A stretch of 64,000 nt of DNA, from assembly GCA_963573385.1 (NCBI GenBank), contig CAUYLG010062061.1, positions 1 to 64,000 on the forward strand. The letters run 5' to 3'. Both the position numbers and the translations under genes were made by a program. Source of the stretch: Cacajao melanocephalus. Taxonomy: Eukaryota; Chordata; Mammalia; Primates; Pitheciidae. The notes under the pieces are model-generated. The model worked only from the letters and a program-made list of their open reading frames with translations, was not told the DNA's origin and did not search any database. This document shows positions 29,401 to 43,610 of this stretch, piece after piece (positions within the stretch are counted from its first letter, which is position 1; each line of letters opens with the position of its first letter).

Positions 29401-30224
29401 AAACTCTTTCACACGATCCTGCAGCATCAGTACCTCAAAGCCTTTAGGCGTTCTCAAAGCGTTTAGGCGTCCTCACAGCCTAACTGACGGGACCGACTAC
29501 CTTTTTGGCCATAGGAGCCCTTCAAACACACCAGCAAAGAAAAAAATTATAAAGTGCCCCAGACGGCTTAGCGAATAGGCGTACTGGATGTGGCAAGATT
29601 AGCCTCCATTGCCAGATCAGCAGCACGATTTGGTGTTAAAACCCGGAAGGAACTTATGAACCCATCCGCTGTCTCATGGACTATTTTCTACATGTTTATA
29701 TTCCAAAGTGCAGGCATAGGAAAAACTTATCAGGCTAATCTCAAATTAATGGGGTGCTTGGAACAATTTATACAGTCTACCTAGGAAATGAAGAGGAAAT
29801 TAACAGTTCCTAATTTACAGATTTCCTTTTGACTTAAAAAATGCCTGCGGACATCAAATGGCAGGCAAAATCATAGTAAAGCCCTACAAAACGAGATCTA
29901 TTAAATTTTATAGAGAACAGGGTTGAATTTAGTTATGATTATATCACTTTGTAATAAAAGACTTAAAAATGGAACCAAACTAATTTAGGTGACAGTGAAA
30001 GCAAGTTATTGGTATCTTAAATTTTTAAACCATTTATTTAGCACTGGACTGTTTACAAATTTTTCACCACAAAATTATCTAATAGGGTATCCAAGATACA
30101 TCATTCACAGCCCTAATAAATCTTAGCATATGTTATCTTGTTTTTATAATTATTTCCATGAATCATTTGCTTCCCCACTAGCTTATGAGCTCCTAAAAAG
30201 TAGACGTGAATACCCATGTACACT
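29401..30224. other. Unassigned sequence right of the CpG island
   Basis: Contains a tandem 19-bp direct repeat (29441-29459 and 29460-29478, differing at a few bases). No exon is evident, although a divergent transcript from the island would run through here. Confidence 0.4.
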
Positions 30225-30325
30225 GTAGGCTGCTATCTTCGATTTTAGATAAGGAGACAGAAAGGGTAAATGATTTGCCCAACGTTAGGATTGGAAAGTG
30301 TTGAACACTGGTCTTATAAAAAATG
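30225..30325 (+). mobile_element. MIR SINE fragment
   Basis: 'ttttagataaggagacagaaagggtaaatgatttgcccaacgttagga' follows the MIR 'gaggaaactgaggcacagag..taagt.acttgcccaaggtcac' core. Confidence 0.65.
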
Positions 30326-30329
30326 CACC

Positions 30330-32014
30330 TTTAACAAGGATGTCCCCTCTCATCAATTCTGTTCAACGTTGTACTTGCAGTTCTAGCCAGGGCCTGAAAA
30401 AGAAATGAAAGGCATCCAGATAAGAAAGGAACAATTAAACTATCTCTCCTTGCACATGACATGATTTCATATAGAGAAAATCTTGGGAAATCCACTATCA
30501 ACTAATAAAGCTAATAAGCAAGTTCAGCAAGACTGCAGGATATAAGATCAATATTTAAACATCAGTTATAGTTTTACACACTAGCAATAAACAATCTGAA
30601 AATTAAGTTAAAATTCCATTTACAATAGCATCAAAATCAATAAAGTTAAAAATTGATTTAACTAAAATGCAAGATTTGTACATTGAAAACTACAGAATAT
30701 CACTGAAAAACATTAAAGACTGAAACAAATGAAAAAAAGCCCATATTCAAGGATTAAAAGACATAATACTATTAAGATAGCAATACTCAAATTGATCTAC
30801 AGTCAATGCAATCCCTATCAAAATCCCAACAGGTTTTTTTTTTTTTGGTGGAAATTGACAAGATGATGCTGAAATTCATACAGATAAGGAGCTCCCCCCT
30901 ACTACCTCACTAGCCAAAACAATCTTGAGAAAGGAGAACAATGTTGGTAGGACTCCTACTTCCTGATTTCAAAACTTATTGTGAAACTATACTGTGTAAG
31001 GACAGGTATATACACCAATGGGATAGAATAAGGAGTTCATAAATAACCCTTAACATATATGGTCAACTGATTTTCAACAAGGGTGCCATGAGCAATGAGG
31101 GAAAAGACAGTCTTTTCATCAAATGGTGCTGGGAAAACTGGATATATATAAGAAACAATGGAGTTGGATCTTTTCCTCACATAACATACAAATATTAACT
31201 GAAAATGAATCAAAGACCTAACCATAAGAGGTAAAACTACAAAACTCTTAGAAGAAAACATGATGGGGAAGTTCCACAACATTGGATTTGGCAATAATTT
31301 CTTGGATATGACGATAGCAAAGGTGGAAAAAATAGATAAATTAGAGTTCAATAAAATTAAAAACTTTTGTGCATCAAATGACACTATCAACGGAGTGAAA
31401 AGGCAAAATACGGAATGTGAGAAAATGTTTGCAAATAATATATTTGATATAGGATTAATATCCAGAATATATTTTTTAAAAAACTCCTGCAACTCAACAA
31501 CAGCAAAAGGAAAAACCCAAGTCAAAAAATGGGCAAAGGACTTGCAGAGCCACTTCTTCAAAGAATATATGTAAACAGCCAATAAGCACATGAAAAGACA
31601 CTTAACATCATAGTCATTAGGGAAATGCAAATAAAACCAATGGCGATATCACTTCATACCCATTAAAAGGCTAAAAACCAAAATAATAATAATAATAATA
31701 ATAATAACCAGTGTTGGCCAGGATGTGGAGAAACTGGAACCCTACTACATTGCTGGCAGGAATGTAAAATGATGCAGGTGCTGTGGAAAACAACATGGCA
31801 GTTCCTCAAAAAGCATAAAATTGCCATATGACCCAGCAATTCCACTCTTAGGTATATACCAAAAGTGGAAACAGGGACTCTAACAGACACTTGTATACCA
31901 CCATTCATAGCAGCATTATTCACAATAGTCAAAATGTGGAAACAACCCAAATGTCCATCAACAAATGAATGGATAAACAAAATTTGGTGTATACACACAA
32001 TTAAATATTATTCA
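30330..32014 (+). mobile_element. L1 (L1MA/B-type) ORF2 C-terminal part
   Basis: The plus strand follows L1 ORF2: 'aaggatgtcccctctcatcaattctgttcaacgttgtacttgcagttctagccagg', 'gcaatccctatcaaaatcccaacagg', 'atggtgctgggaaaactggatat', 'gtcaaaaaatgggcaaaggacttg', 'acccagcaattccactcttaggtatatacc'. Frameshifts and stops remove coding. The frames at 31037-31630 (minus) and 31260-31574 (plus) belong to it. An (AAT)n run lies at 31684-31706. Confidence 0.9.
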
Positions 32015-32115
32015 GGCAGCAAACCACATTGCCATGTATGTACCTATGCAATGATCCTGCATGATCTGCACATGTACCCCAGAACTTAAAGTACAATTTA
32101 AAAAAAAAAAAAGAA
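32015..32115 (+). mobile_element. Very short L1 3' end nested in the older L1
   Basis: The host L1 pattern 'aaatattattcag/ccataaaaaggaatgaaa' is interrupted after ATTCAG by about 85 bp of young-type L1 3' UTR ('gtatgtacctatgcaatgatcctgcatgatctgcacatgtacccc') and an A tail of about 13. Confidence 0.8.
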
Positions 32116-32475
32116 AGAAAGGAATGAAACTCTGATACATGCTATAACATGGATGAACCTTGAAAAGATTATGCTAAGTGAAGGAAGCCAGACACAAAGG
32201 CCACATATTCTATGGTTCCACTTATATGAGGTACCTAGAGTAGTCAAACTCATACAGACAGAAAGTAGAATGGAGGCTACCAGGGGATAGGGGAAAAGGG
32301 CACTAGGGAGTTGTTTAATGGGTTCAGAATTTGTGTGAGATGATGAAAAAGGTTCTAGAAATGCAAAGTGGTGATGGTTGCACAACATTGTGAATGTACT
32401 TAATACTACTGAATAGTACTCTTAAAATGGTAAATTCCATGTTATCTGTATTTTACAATGAAAAAAATGAAGAAG
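32116..32475 (+). mobile_element. L1 (L1MA/B-type) 3' end, resumed
   Basis: 'ctctgatacatgctataacatggatgaaccttgaaaagattatgctaagtgaagg' and the 3' UTR signature 'gtggtgatggttgcacaacattgtgaatgtacttaatactactgaat' complete the element that began at 30330. Confidence 0.9.
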
Positions 32476-35252
32476 AGAAAATCCAGCCAAATACAATTTC
32501 ATATGGTTTAGTCTATACATTACACTCCCACCAGTGGTTTTAATCTCAACGCAAGCCAAGCTCACCACCAACTGATGGGGCAAGATGTCTTGCACTCTAC
32601 GGAGCTACCCAGAGGGTGCACCTTGGCTCCCAGGGTAGATTTGGCCTACAGGACTGCCCCCTTTTGAGACCTTCCACTTAAGTTAATGGGATAGGAAATA
32701 AACAGTTTTGAGTTAAAAGAGTAAGTTCATTATCACAGTGTAACTCCTTAAATTAAAATCCATAGTCCAGGTCTTTCTTCCTTTGTTTGGGTTTCTCTTT
32801 TCTAACACCTGTCCTTTAGTTTTCAAACTGTAAATGTTTTTAACTTCCTGGTTCTGCTTCATTAGGGCAAAACCTTATTACATTTCCTCATAAAATTTCC
32901 CATTGCTCTCTCCCCCAGTCTCCCTCCCCCAGAAATATCTGATAAGTATACTCATTGTTTACCAGCCACTTATCTTAAACAATAGACAAATTTTCCTGGA
33001 TAAATTGATATTATTTAATATTTTCAAGGCTACAAATTTCAAAGTTCTATAGGCAAGAGGTTAAATGCTTCATACCTGTGGAAATACTTTCTAGGCTAAT
33101 GGCCAAACTAAAATAGAAGAGGAGGGACCTTTGATAATATGTTCCCTAGAGAAGGCTTTGTGATTGAATGGAATGAGCAAAGTCCACAATGAGTTACTAT
33201 TTTTAATAGAAAAATATAAAAATACGATAACTAAGAATCTAAGTAGGTGGTCCCACTTCATCTTCCTTCAAGACAACAGACAGAAATTGTAGCTAGGGAG
33301 AACAAGAGAGAATAAAATGATCACAGTTGATAATGTGCTATTGCTCATGAATATTCTATCAAATTTTAGACACCAGTGTCTAACATGTTTAGAAGTAGTC
33401 TATCCTTCATGCTCTGTGGGAATCTCTCTAAAACTGACCTATTGCCAGCCAAAGACTTGGATGTAGAGTCCTGTAAGGATAGCAAGAGTAGTTCCAGCCT
33501 TGGATCATCCCTGAGTTCTGGGGACATAAAGGAGTCTAAAGCAAAACTACCCTATATCTGCCCACTCAAAGGGGACCAGCTACCTGGTCTTAGTCATGGT
33601 ACACGGGGCTTAGTCACCAATTAATACCACTGACATTAGAAGGAGAACATCAAGGACAAGCTGGTTATGAGTGTTATCAACTCAAAGACTATTTAATATT
33701 AGTAACTGCACAAAAGCCTTGAAAACTTACAGTCCATGTATGAAAGAAACTTGACAGTTGTCTCAAAGTTGATCATCTTTTTTTGTTTGTTTTTACCCCA
33801 AGTTGCTATTTATCTTCATGAGAATGGAAAAGAATCCTTTATGATAGTGAAAATATACTTAATTTTTTTAATACAATAGCTGCCAGCAATATACTGGTGT
33901 GATGTTCCAAACAGAAAAGAAAAAACATGCATTCTATAATTAGCTTTCATTTGCCTGTTCAAGAAATTCTAAAGAAAATACTCCATTTCTGTTCAACATT
34001 ATGATTTGAGGAGTTGAAATTTTTCCATGATGAAAATGTAATTTGTGTGGCCCAAACCTTGACTGTTTATAAAGGATGGAGTTTTTAAAAGCCCATATAT
34101 ATCAATAATAAATGCTCCCCTGTCTTTCAATTAAATGCTTAATTCAAATTAATGTAAGAAAATGGTGAATCATTAAGCCGATGAAATTTGCATCAAAATG
34201 TTCATGAAAAAATACATTTCTATTTCCTTTCCATTTTTACTTTGTAGGTATTTTCTAAATGGGTTTAAGGGCACAGAAATAAATGCTATCTACATGCAAC
34301 TCTGGAGAGATTCAAACCAACAGAAGTAAAGTTAACATGCCTAAATTCTAGAGTTCATCCATTTAGTGTAAGAATAAATGTCAGAAATCTCTTAATTGTA
34401 AGCAGATTGCTCAAGGATTTAAAAGTAAATTGTGAAAGCCAAAATTACCAAAAAATAAAATCTTACTTGAATTTTATCACAAAAGTTAACAGTCCTACTA
34501 AAAGACAACAGAACTGTATAGAAAATCTGCATCTACATCAAAAAAGGGAAGTTTTATCAACTAGAATAGTAGAGAGCTTTCCAACTGTTGAATACAAAAA
34601 TTTCTCAGAATCCCTTGGAAAACAGTAAGACTTCCCATTCTGACTCCAATCTCCTCAATGAAGTAAATACAAAAGGTGTTTAAATGAAAGGGAATGATTT
34701 GTTAGTCGTAAAAATAAAATCAGATTATTTCCATTATGCCAATTCATATACTGCATGAACTGTCTACCATGAAAACTTTTGTCCTAAATTTCTCAAGATT
34801 TAAAGCTATGCTCTTTCCACAAACATACAATGGGGTTAAAGCATGGTTGTGAGATCATCCTTTTTACTAGCTAGCTTTTGTCCACTTACCAATTTCCATT
34901 TCATTTGACCAACTTCTCTGATAAAGTAGTATCTTTCTACAGAGAAAAATAATTCTGTCATCATCAAAATCACAATAGACATGCCTTCCTCGAACATGGC
35001 CAAGTGTAATCACAAGGTTTATAAAAAACAAGAGAATATCCAAAATGAAAATACTTTGAGTTTCAGAATGAATTTTCATCACTCTGTTTTGAAGAATGGA
35101 GCTCTTTCCTCTGTTAGCCCTCCACCCTGCACTACTTGATTCATCATTCACTGGAAAGAACAAACCTCACTTCTCTCGAATCTTTCATACTTTAAGCTAT
35201 GAGGCAAAATTCAGTAACACCTAAATGAATGCCAAGTTGCCACTATTTTAAA
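32476..35252. other. 2.8 kb of largely unassigned sequence
   Basis: The longest repeat-poor stretch outside the CpG island. It holds open frames at 33376-33624 (plus, 82 codons, serine-rich middle), 34407-34628 (plus) and 34867-35163 (minus, 98 codons, a hydrophobic stretch near its middle). None resembles a family that I know and none has clear splice sites at both ends, so I do not call a gene. A last exon or old untranslated region cannot be excluded. Confidence 0.4.
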
Positions 35253-35460
35253 AATAGGTAAGCCGGGCTCTGTAATCCCAAAGTGCTGGGATTACAGGCG
35301 TGAGCTACCACCTGTAACTCAGGAGGCTGAGGGAGGCAGGAGAATTGCTTGAACACGAGAGGTGAAGGTTGCAGTGAGCCGAGATCGTGCCACTGCATTC
35401 CAGCCTGGGCAACAGAGAGAGACTCCGTCTCAAAAAAATAAAAAAGAAAAAGAAAAAAAG
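35253..35460 (+). mobile_element. Alu with an inverted segment in its left monomer
   Basis: The left monomer begins normally (GCCGGGC at about 35262), then turns into antisense Alu 'aagtgctgggattacaggcgtgagcta' (35281-35307) before sense sequence resumes in the right monomer. This leaves an 11-bp inverted repeat at 35270-35280 and 35287-35297. Confidence 0.9.
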
Positions 35461-37560
<2,100 letters not shown>

Positions 37561-38242
37561 CTGCACTGCAGTCACCCAGACCAACCATTTGCTAATTCAA
37601 GTCAGACATCAAGTCAAATTCTCTACATGACTGCAGCCTGGAGAAGCTTCAGTTCTCTCCTGCTTTCTGCCTTAGCACTGTTATTTCTTCTTGACTAGCC
37701 TAGAAGTCTTGTAAAAAGGCACATTTTCAACCAACTCTTCCTTTTGCTAGAGTTTCTTCAAAGTCTACTCTAATTTGGAAATATTACTGCTTATCTCAGA
37801 AAAAGTAAACACTTTTTAAGCCCATAAGCAAATATGCTCATTTGCTACCAATTCATCTACTACAACATCATTAATTTGGATCTCACTAAATTAGAACATG
37901 ATATTCTAGACAGCAACTGTCTTGAATTTTATGCTTATCCCATCATTGGGGGAAAGAAAAAAAAGAAAGCATATTCAAATCGACAGTATAAACAAAATTA
38001 TAAGAGAATTATTTATAATCTAGTCTCTATTACAGAGTTGTTTGGGACATTTTAGAAAAATCTGCTAAAATACTAAACTTCTAAATCATTTTTAGTATTT
38101 AAAGTAGCTTCTCTAAAGCATGTGAAATCAGCATAGTAATGACCTGAGGGCCCTGTTTCCACACAGAGCTTTCAAGAGAGCCAGGGCCAACTTAAAGAGG
38201 TACCCCCAGCAACTCTACTGTAGGCTACTAAAAGTTTCAAAT
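37561..38242. other. Unassigned sequence
   Basis: No gene or named repeat seen. Confidence 0.3.
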
Positions 38243-38557
38243 CGGCCAGGCGAGGTGGCTCACGCCTGTAATCCCAGCACTTTGGGAGGCCGAGGTGGGT
38301 AGATTACCTGAGGTCAGGAGTTTGAGGCCAGCCTGACCAACATGGTGAAACCCCATCTCTACTAAAAATACACAAAAAATTAGCCAGGCATGGTGGCAGA
38401 CACCTGTAATCCCAGCTACTCAGGAAGCTGAGACAGGAGAATCGCTTGAACCCAGGAGGTGGAGGTTGTGGTGGCCGACAGGCACCTGTCACCATGCCCA
38501 CTGCACTCCAGCCTGGGCGACAGAGCAAAATTCTGTCTTAATTAAAAAAAAAAAAAA
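38243..38557 (+). mobile_element. Alu, full length, damaged right monomer
   Basis: In the right monomer the usual 'gcagtgagccgagatcgcgcc' is replaced by 'gtggtggccgacaggcacctgtcaccatgccc' (38468-38499). That stretch contains an ACAGGCACCTGT palindrome. Confidence 0.95.
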
Positions 38558-39269
38558 GACAAAATCTTCTAAGAAGCCAGAGGGGAAAAACACCTTACCT
38601 ATACCTACAGAGGAGCAAAGATAAGAATCACATCAGACCTCTCTTTAGAGCCCACGAAAACAAACAAGAGAGTAGAGTAAAATATTTAAAGTGTTATATT
38701 AAAAAAAAAAAAAAAAAAAACCACCAACCTAGAATTCTGTATCCAGCCAAATTATCCTTCAAATGTGAGGGGGAAGTAAAGACTTTCTCAGAGAAACAAA
38801 CATTGAGGTATTTTCTTGCCTATATACTTGCCTTGAAAGAAATGTTAAGTGCTTCAGAAAGAAGAATTACAGAGGTCAAAGATTTGGGTCTACATTAAGA
38901 AAGGAAGAGGATTAGAGAAGGAATAAATGAAGGTAAAATAAAATATTTTATCTTTATTCTTAATTCATCTAGTAGGTAACAGTTTGTTCAAAATAATAAT
39001 AGCAGTGATTCAATTTTAGCAGTATTCAGTGGTTGTAGCTTATGGATAACTGAAATGAATGACAGCAATGTTATAGGGGCATGAGAGAGGAATTGAAAAT
39101 ACTCTGTTATAAGGTACTTGTATTACCTGTCAAGTGGTAGTGTTATTTGAAAGCGGACTTAGATTAGTTGTAAATGTATACTGCAAACTCTATTGCAACT
39201 TCTCAAAAGAAAGAAGTAGAATTGCTATGCTAAGAGAGGAGAGAAATTAGAATCATATAAAAAGTTCAG
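38558..39269 (+). mobile_element. Old L1 (L1M-type) fragment
   Basis: After a 20-A run at 38701-38720, 'ccaacctagaattctgtatccagccaaattatccttcaaatgtgagggggaagtaaagactttctcagagaaacaaacattgagg' matches the old-L1 region just after ORF1. Non-coding. Confidence 0.75.
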
Positions 39270-39598
39270 CTGGCTAGGGATGGTAGCTCATGTTTATAAT
39301 CCCAGCACTTTGGGAGGCTGAGGTGGGCAAATTGCTTGACCCCAGCAGATCAAGACCAGCCTGGCCAACATGATGAACGCCTCTTTCTACCAAAAAAGTA
39401 CAAAAAATACCCAAGGGTGGTGGCGCACATCTGTAGTCCCAGCTACTCAGAAGGCTGAAGTAGGAAGATCACTTGTTCCCAGGAGGTCAAGGCTGCAGTG
39501 AGCCAAGATCGTGCCACTGCACTCCAGCGTGGACAACAAAGCAAAATCCTGTTTCAAAAAACAAAAAACAAAACAAAACAAAAAAACAAAAAAAATGC
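39270..39598 (+). mobile_element. Older Alu (AluJ-like) in L1M
   Basis: 'gctggctagggatggtagctcatgtttataatcc' to a tail of AAACAAAAC repeats. It splits the old L1. Confidence 0.85.
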
Positions 39599-39877
39599 TA
39601 ACACCAGAGAAGGCATGAAAAAAGTGTAAGACAAAAAAAACCAAACAAACAAACAAAGAACAAGGCCAATGAATAGAAACCAATAACAAACATGGTAGAC
39701 ATTAATCCAACTATATCAATAGTCACCTTAAACATCAATGTTCTAATTATTAAAAAGAACACCAATTACAAGATAGACACTGTCAGAATGTATTAAAAAA
39801 ACCCAACACTCAACTATTTGTCATCTACCAGAAACTTACTTTAAATATAAAGATACAGATTAAAAGTAAAGGGATGT
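39599..39877 (+). mobile_element. Old L1 (L1M-type), resumed
   Basis: 'ccaataacaaacatggtagacattaatccaactatatcaatagtcaccttaaa' and 'cactcaactatttgtcatctaccagaaacttactttaaatataaagatac' are L1 ORF2 start-region patterns in the correct order. Confidence 0.75.
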
Positions 39878-40376
<499 letters not shown>

Positions 40377-40384
40377 TAACAATA

Positions 40385-40635
40385 ATATTAAATCATTTTA
40401 GTACTTACATGCTAAGCACTGTTCTAGGCACTACATGTGTATTAATTCCCTTAATCCTTATAATAAACCTGTAAGTTAGGTGGTAGTATCATCTTATTTT
40501 AGATAGGAAAACTATGGCATAGATAAAGCATTTGGCTGGAGTCATGTGATTAGTAAGCCCAGAGCTAAAATTTAGACAGACCCCACCCAGTCAGGCCCCA
40601 GTGTCTGTGTTCTTAGCCTTTCTATATTACAACTG
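40385..40635 (+). mobile_element. MIR SINE, near full length
   Basis: 'gtacttacatgctaagcactgttctaggcac', 'ttaatccttataataaacctgtaagttaggtg', 'gtcatgtgattagtaagcccagagctaaaatttagaca' follow MIR in order. Confidence 0.85.
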
Positions 40636-40924
40636 GATATAAAGATAATTGTAGAAGGAGCTTAGCATAGTGTCTCATCCACAACTTTAAGTGCTCAATA
40701 TTATCATTTTTTACCATTATTACTATGCTTCATTGAATCTGAGGTGCCATCAACTGTAGATACATCGTTATTTTATGTGCCACTAACAAAGAAAGAAAAC
40801 ACTGCCAATCATAATAACTGAAGACTACTGAGTGTTCCAAGATGCATTCCAATTTCAAAGAAATTGCACTTTGTAAAGTGAATGAAATTCAGTATTGTTA
40901 TATGTAATTTTGCATTTAGTGTAC

Positions 40925-41340
40925 AACTGCTTTGAATACCATCCATGTCCCAAGGACCCCCAAATTTACATTTTCAATCCTGACCACTCCTTTAAACTTT
41001 AGACCTGCATATCCAACTGCTTAGTTGACATCTCCACATGGATGCTAACAGACATCTCAAAAATTAAATGCCTAAAACTGAGTTCTCAACAATCTTTACA
41101 ATATCAGTATATGACACTTTTATTCTTCCAATTATTTAGTCCAAAAGCCTTGGAGTCAACAAATTCTGATGTCTCTACCTTCAATATAAACCCAAAATTC
41201 TACCACTTCTCGCTACTCTCATTGCCAATACACTATTCCAAAGCACCCATGGTAGAGATCGCTAGCCCCTCACCTGATCCATGCTTTCCTCTTCTTCCTG
41301 GGCACACATTTCCCAGCCTCCCCTTGCAGTTAGGTACAGC
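40925..41340 (+). mobile_element. Old LINE, probably L2
   Basis: 'ttagttgacatctccacatggatgctaacagacatctcaaaaatt', 'caaaagccttggagtcaacaaattctgatg', 'ccttcaatataaacccaaaattctaccacttctcgctactc' match a widespread L2-associated pattern. The frame at 41042-41347 lies within it. Confidence 0.55.
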
Positions 41341-42085
<745 letters not shown>

Positions 42086-42567
42086 AGGGGAAAGGACTCC
42101 CTATTCAATAAATGGTGCTGGGATAACTGGCTACCCATATGCAGAAGATTGAAACTGGACCCCTTCCTTACACCATACAGAAAAATCAACTCAAGCTGGA
42201 TTAAAGGCTTAAATGTAAAACCTAAGACTATAAAAATCCTACAAGATAATCTAGGAAATACCATTCTGGACAAAGGACTTCACAAAGATGTCATGACAAA
42301 GACGCCAAAAGCAATTGCGACAAAAACAAAAATTGACAAATAGGACCTAATTAAAGAGCTTCTGCACAGCAAAAGAAGCTATCAACAGAGTAAACAGACA
42401 ACCTATAGAATGGGAGAAAATATTTACAACCTATTAATCCGACAAAGGTCTAATATCCAGAACCTATAAGGAACTTAAATCAACTAGAAACAAACAAACA
42501 ACCCCATTTAAAAATGGGCGAAGGACAAGAACAGATGCTCTTCAAAACAAGACATAGACATATGCAC

Positions 42568-42722
42568 AGGGAAGCAGGGGGAGGGAGAGCATCAGGATAA
42601 ATAGCTAGAGCATGTGGGGCTTTAATACCTAAGTGATGGGTTGATAGGTACAGCAAATCACCATGAAACATGTTAATCTATGTAACAAACGTGCAGGTGC
42701 TGTACATGTATCCCAGGACTTT
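42568..42722 (+). mobile_element. L1 3' UTR fragment nested in L1
   Basis: 'gggagggagagcatcaggataa', 'ctaagtgatgggttgataggtacagcaaatcaccatg' and 'gtgctgtacatgtatccc' are L1 3' UTR sequence, out of place between two ORF2 segments of the host L1. No A tail is left. Confidence 0.75.
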
Positions 42723-42748
42723 GAGAAATGCAAATCAAAACCACAATG

Positions 42749-42802
42749 ACCTCAAAGTCCCCAAAGCCACCCTGCCCTTGAGTCAAATTAAAAAAAAAAA
42801 TA
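42749..42802 (+). mobile_element. Short A-tailed insert of unknown source
   Basis: The host L1 'caaaaccacaatga/gataccatctcac' is interrupted by about 50 bp (CCTCAAAGTCCCCAAAGCC...) ending in a 10-A tail. ATGA on both sides may be the target-site copy. The source transcript is not recognised. Confidence 0.5.
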
Positions 42803-43396
42803 TGAAATGCCATCTCACACCACTCAGAATCGCTATTATTAAAAAGGCAAAAAACAACAGATGCTGGAAAGATTGTAGAGAAAAAGGAATGCTTATACAC
42901 AGCTGGTGAAAATGTAGATTAGTTCAGCCACTGTGGAAAGCAGTATGGCAATTTCTCAAAGAGCTCAAAACAGACTTACCATTTGACCCAGCAATCCAAT
43001 TATTGGTATATACCCAAAAAATACAAATCATTCTACCATAAAGACCCATGCATGCGTATGTTGACTACAGCACTATTCACAATAGCAAATACACGGAATT
43101 AACCTAAATGACCATGTATGGTAGAACAGATTAAGAAAATGTGGTACATATACACCATAGAATACTATGCAACATTAAAAATGAACGAGATCATGTCCTT
43201 TGCAGTAACATGGATGAAGCTGGAGGCCATTATCCTAAGTGAACTAACACAGGAACAGAAAAACAAATACCACATGTTCTCACTTATAAATGGGAGCTAA
43301 ACACTGAGTACACATGGACATAAAGAAGGGAACAATAGACACCAGGCCCTGCTTGAGGGTGGACAGAGAAAGGAGGGGAGGAATCAAAAAACTACC

Positions 43397-43463
43397 AGCC
43401 AAAATTGTGCCATTGCACTCCAGCCTGGGCAACAAGAGCGAAACTTCATCTCAAAAAAAAAAA
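43397..43463 (+). mobile_element. Alu 3' tail only, specific to copy A
   Basis: About 65 bp of Alu end ('gtgccattgcactccagcctgggcaacaagagcg') and A tail lie in the L1 where copy B (near 55490) has an uninterrupted L1. Confidence 0.85.
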
Positions 43464-43610
43464 ACAGGAAGAAAAAAAAAACCTACCTATTGGTTATTAC
43501 CTGGGTAGTAAATAATCTGTACACCAAACCCCCATGACATACAATGTACCTATATAACAAACCTGTACATGTACCCATGAACCTAAAAGTTAAAAAGAAA
43601 GAGTTGGGAA

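Larger units (their letters stand above)
42088..43610 (+). mobile_element. L1 (primate-type) ORF2 end and 3' UTR, copy A
   Basis: It starts at 'ggactccctattcaataaatggtgctggg' and ends 'cctgtacatgtacccatgaacctaaaagttaaaaag'. The reading frame is broken. Three foreign pieces interrupt it: another L1 3' end (about 42568-42722), a short A-tailed piece (42749-42802) and an Alu tail (43397-43463). Confidence 0.9.

Noticed and set aside
31037..31630. 197-codon minus-strand frame, the longest outside the CpG island on that strand
   Set aside because: It is the antisense of L1 ORF2; antisense L1 often stays open.
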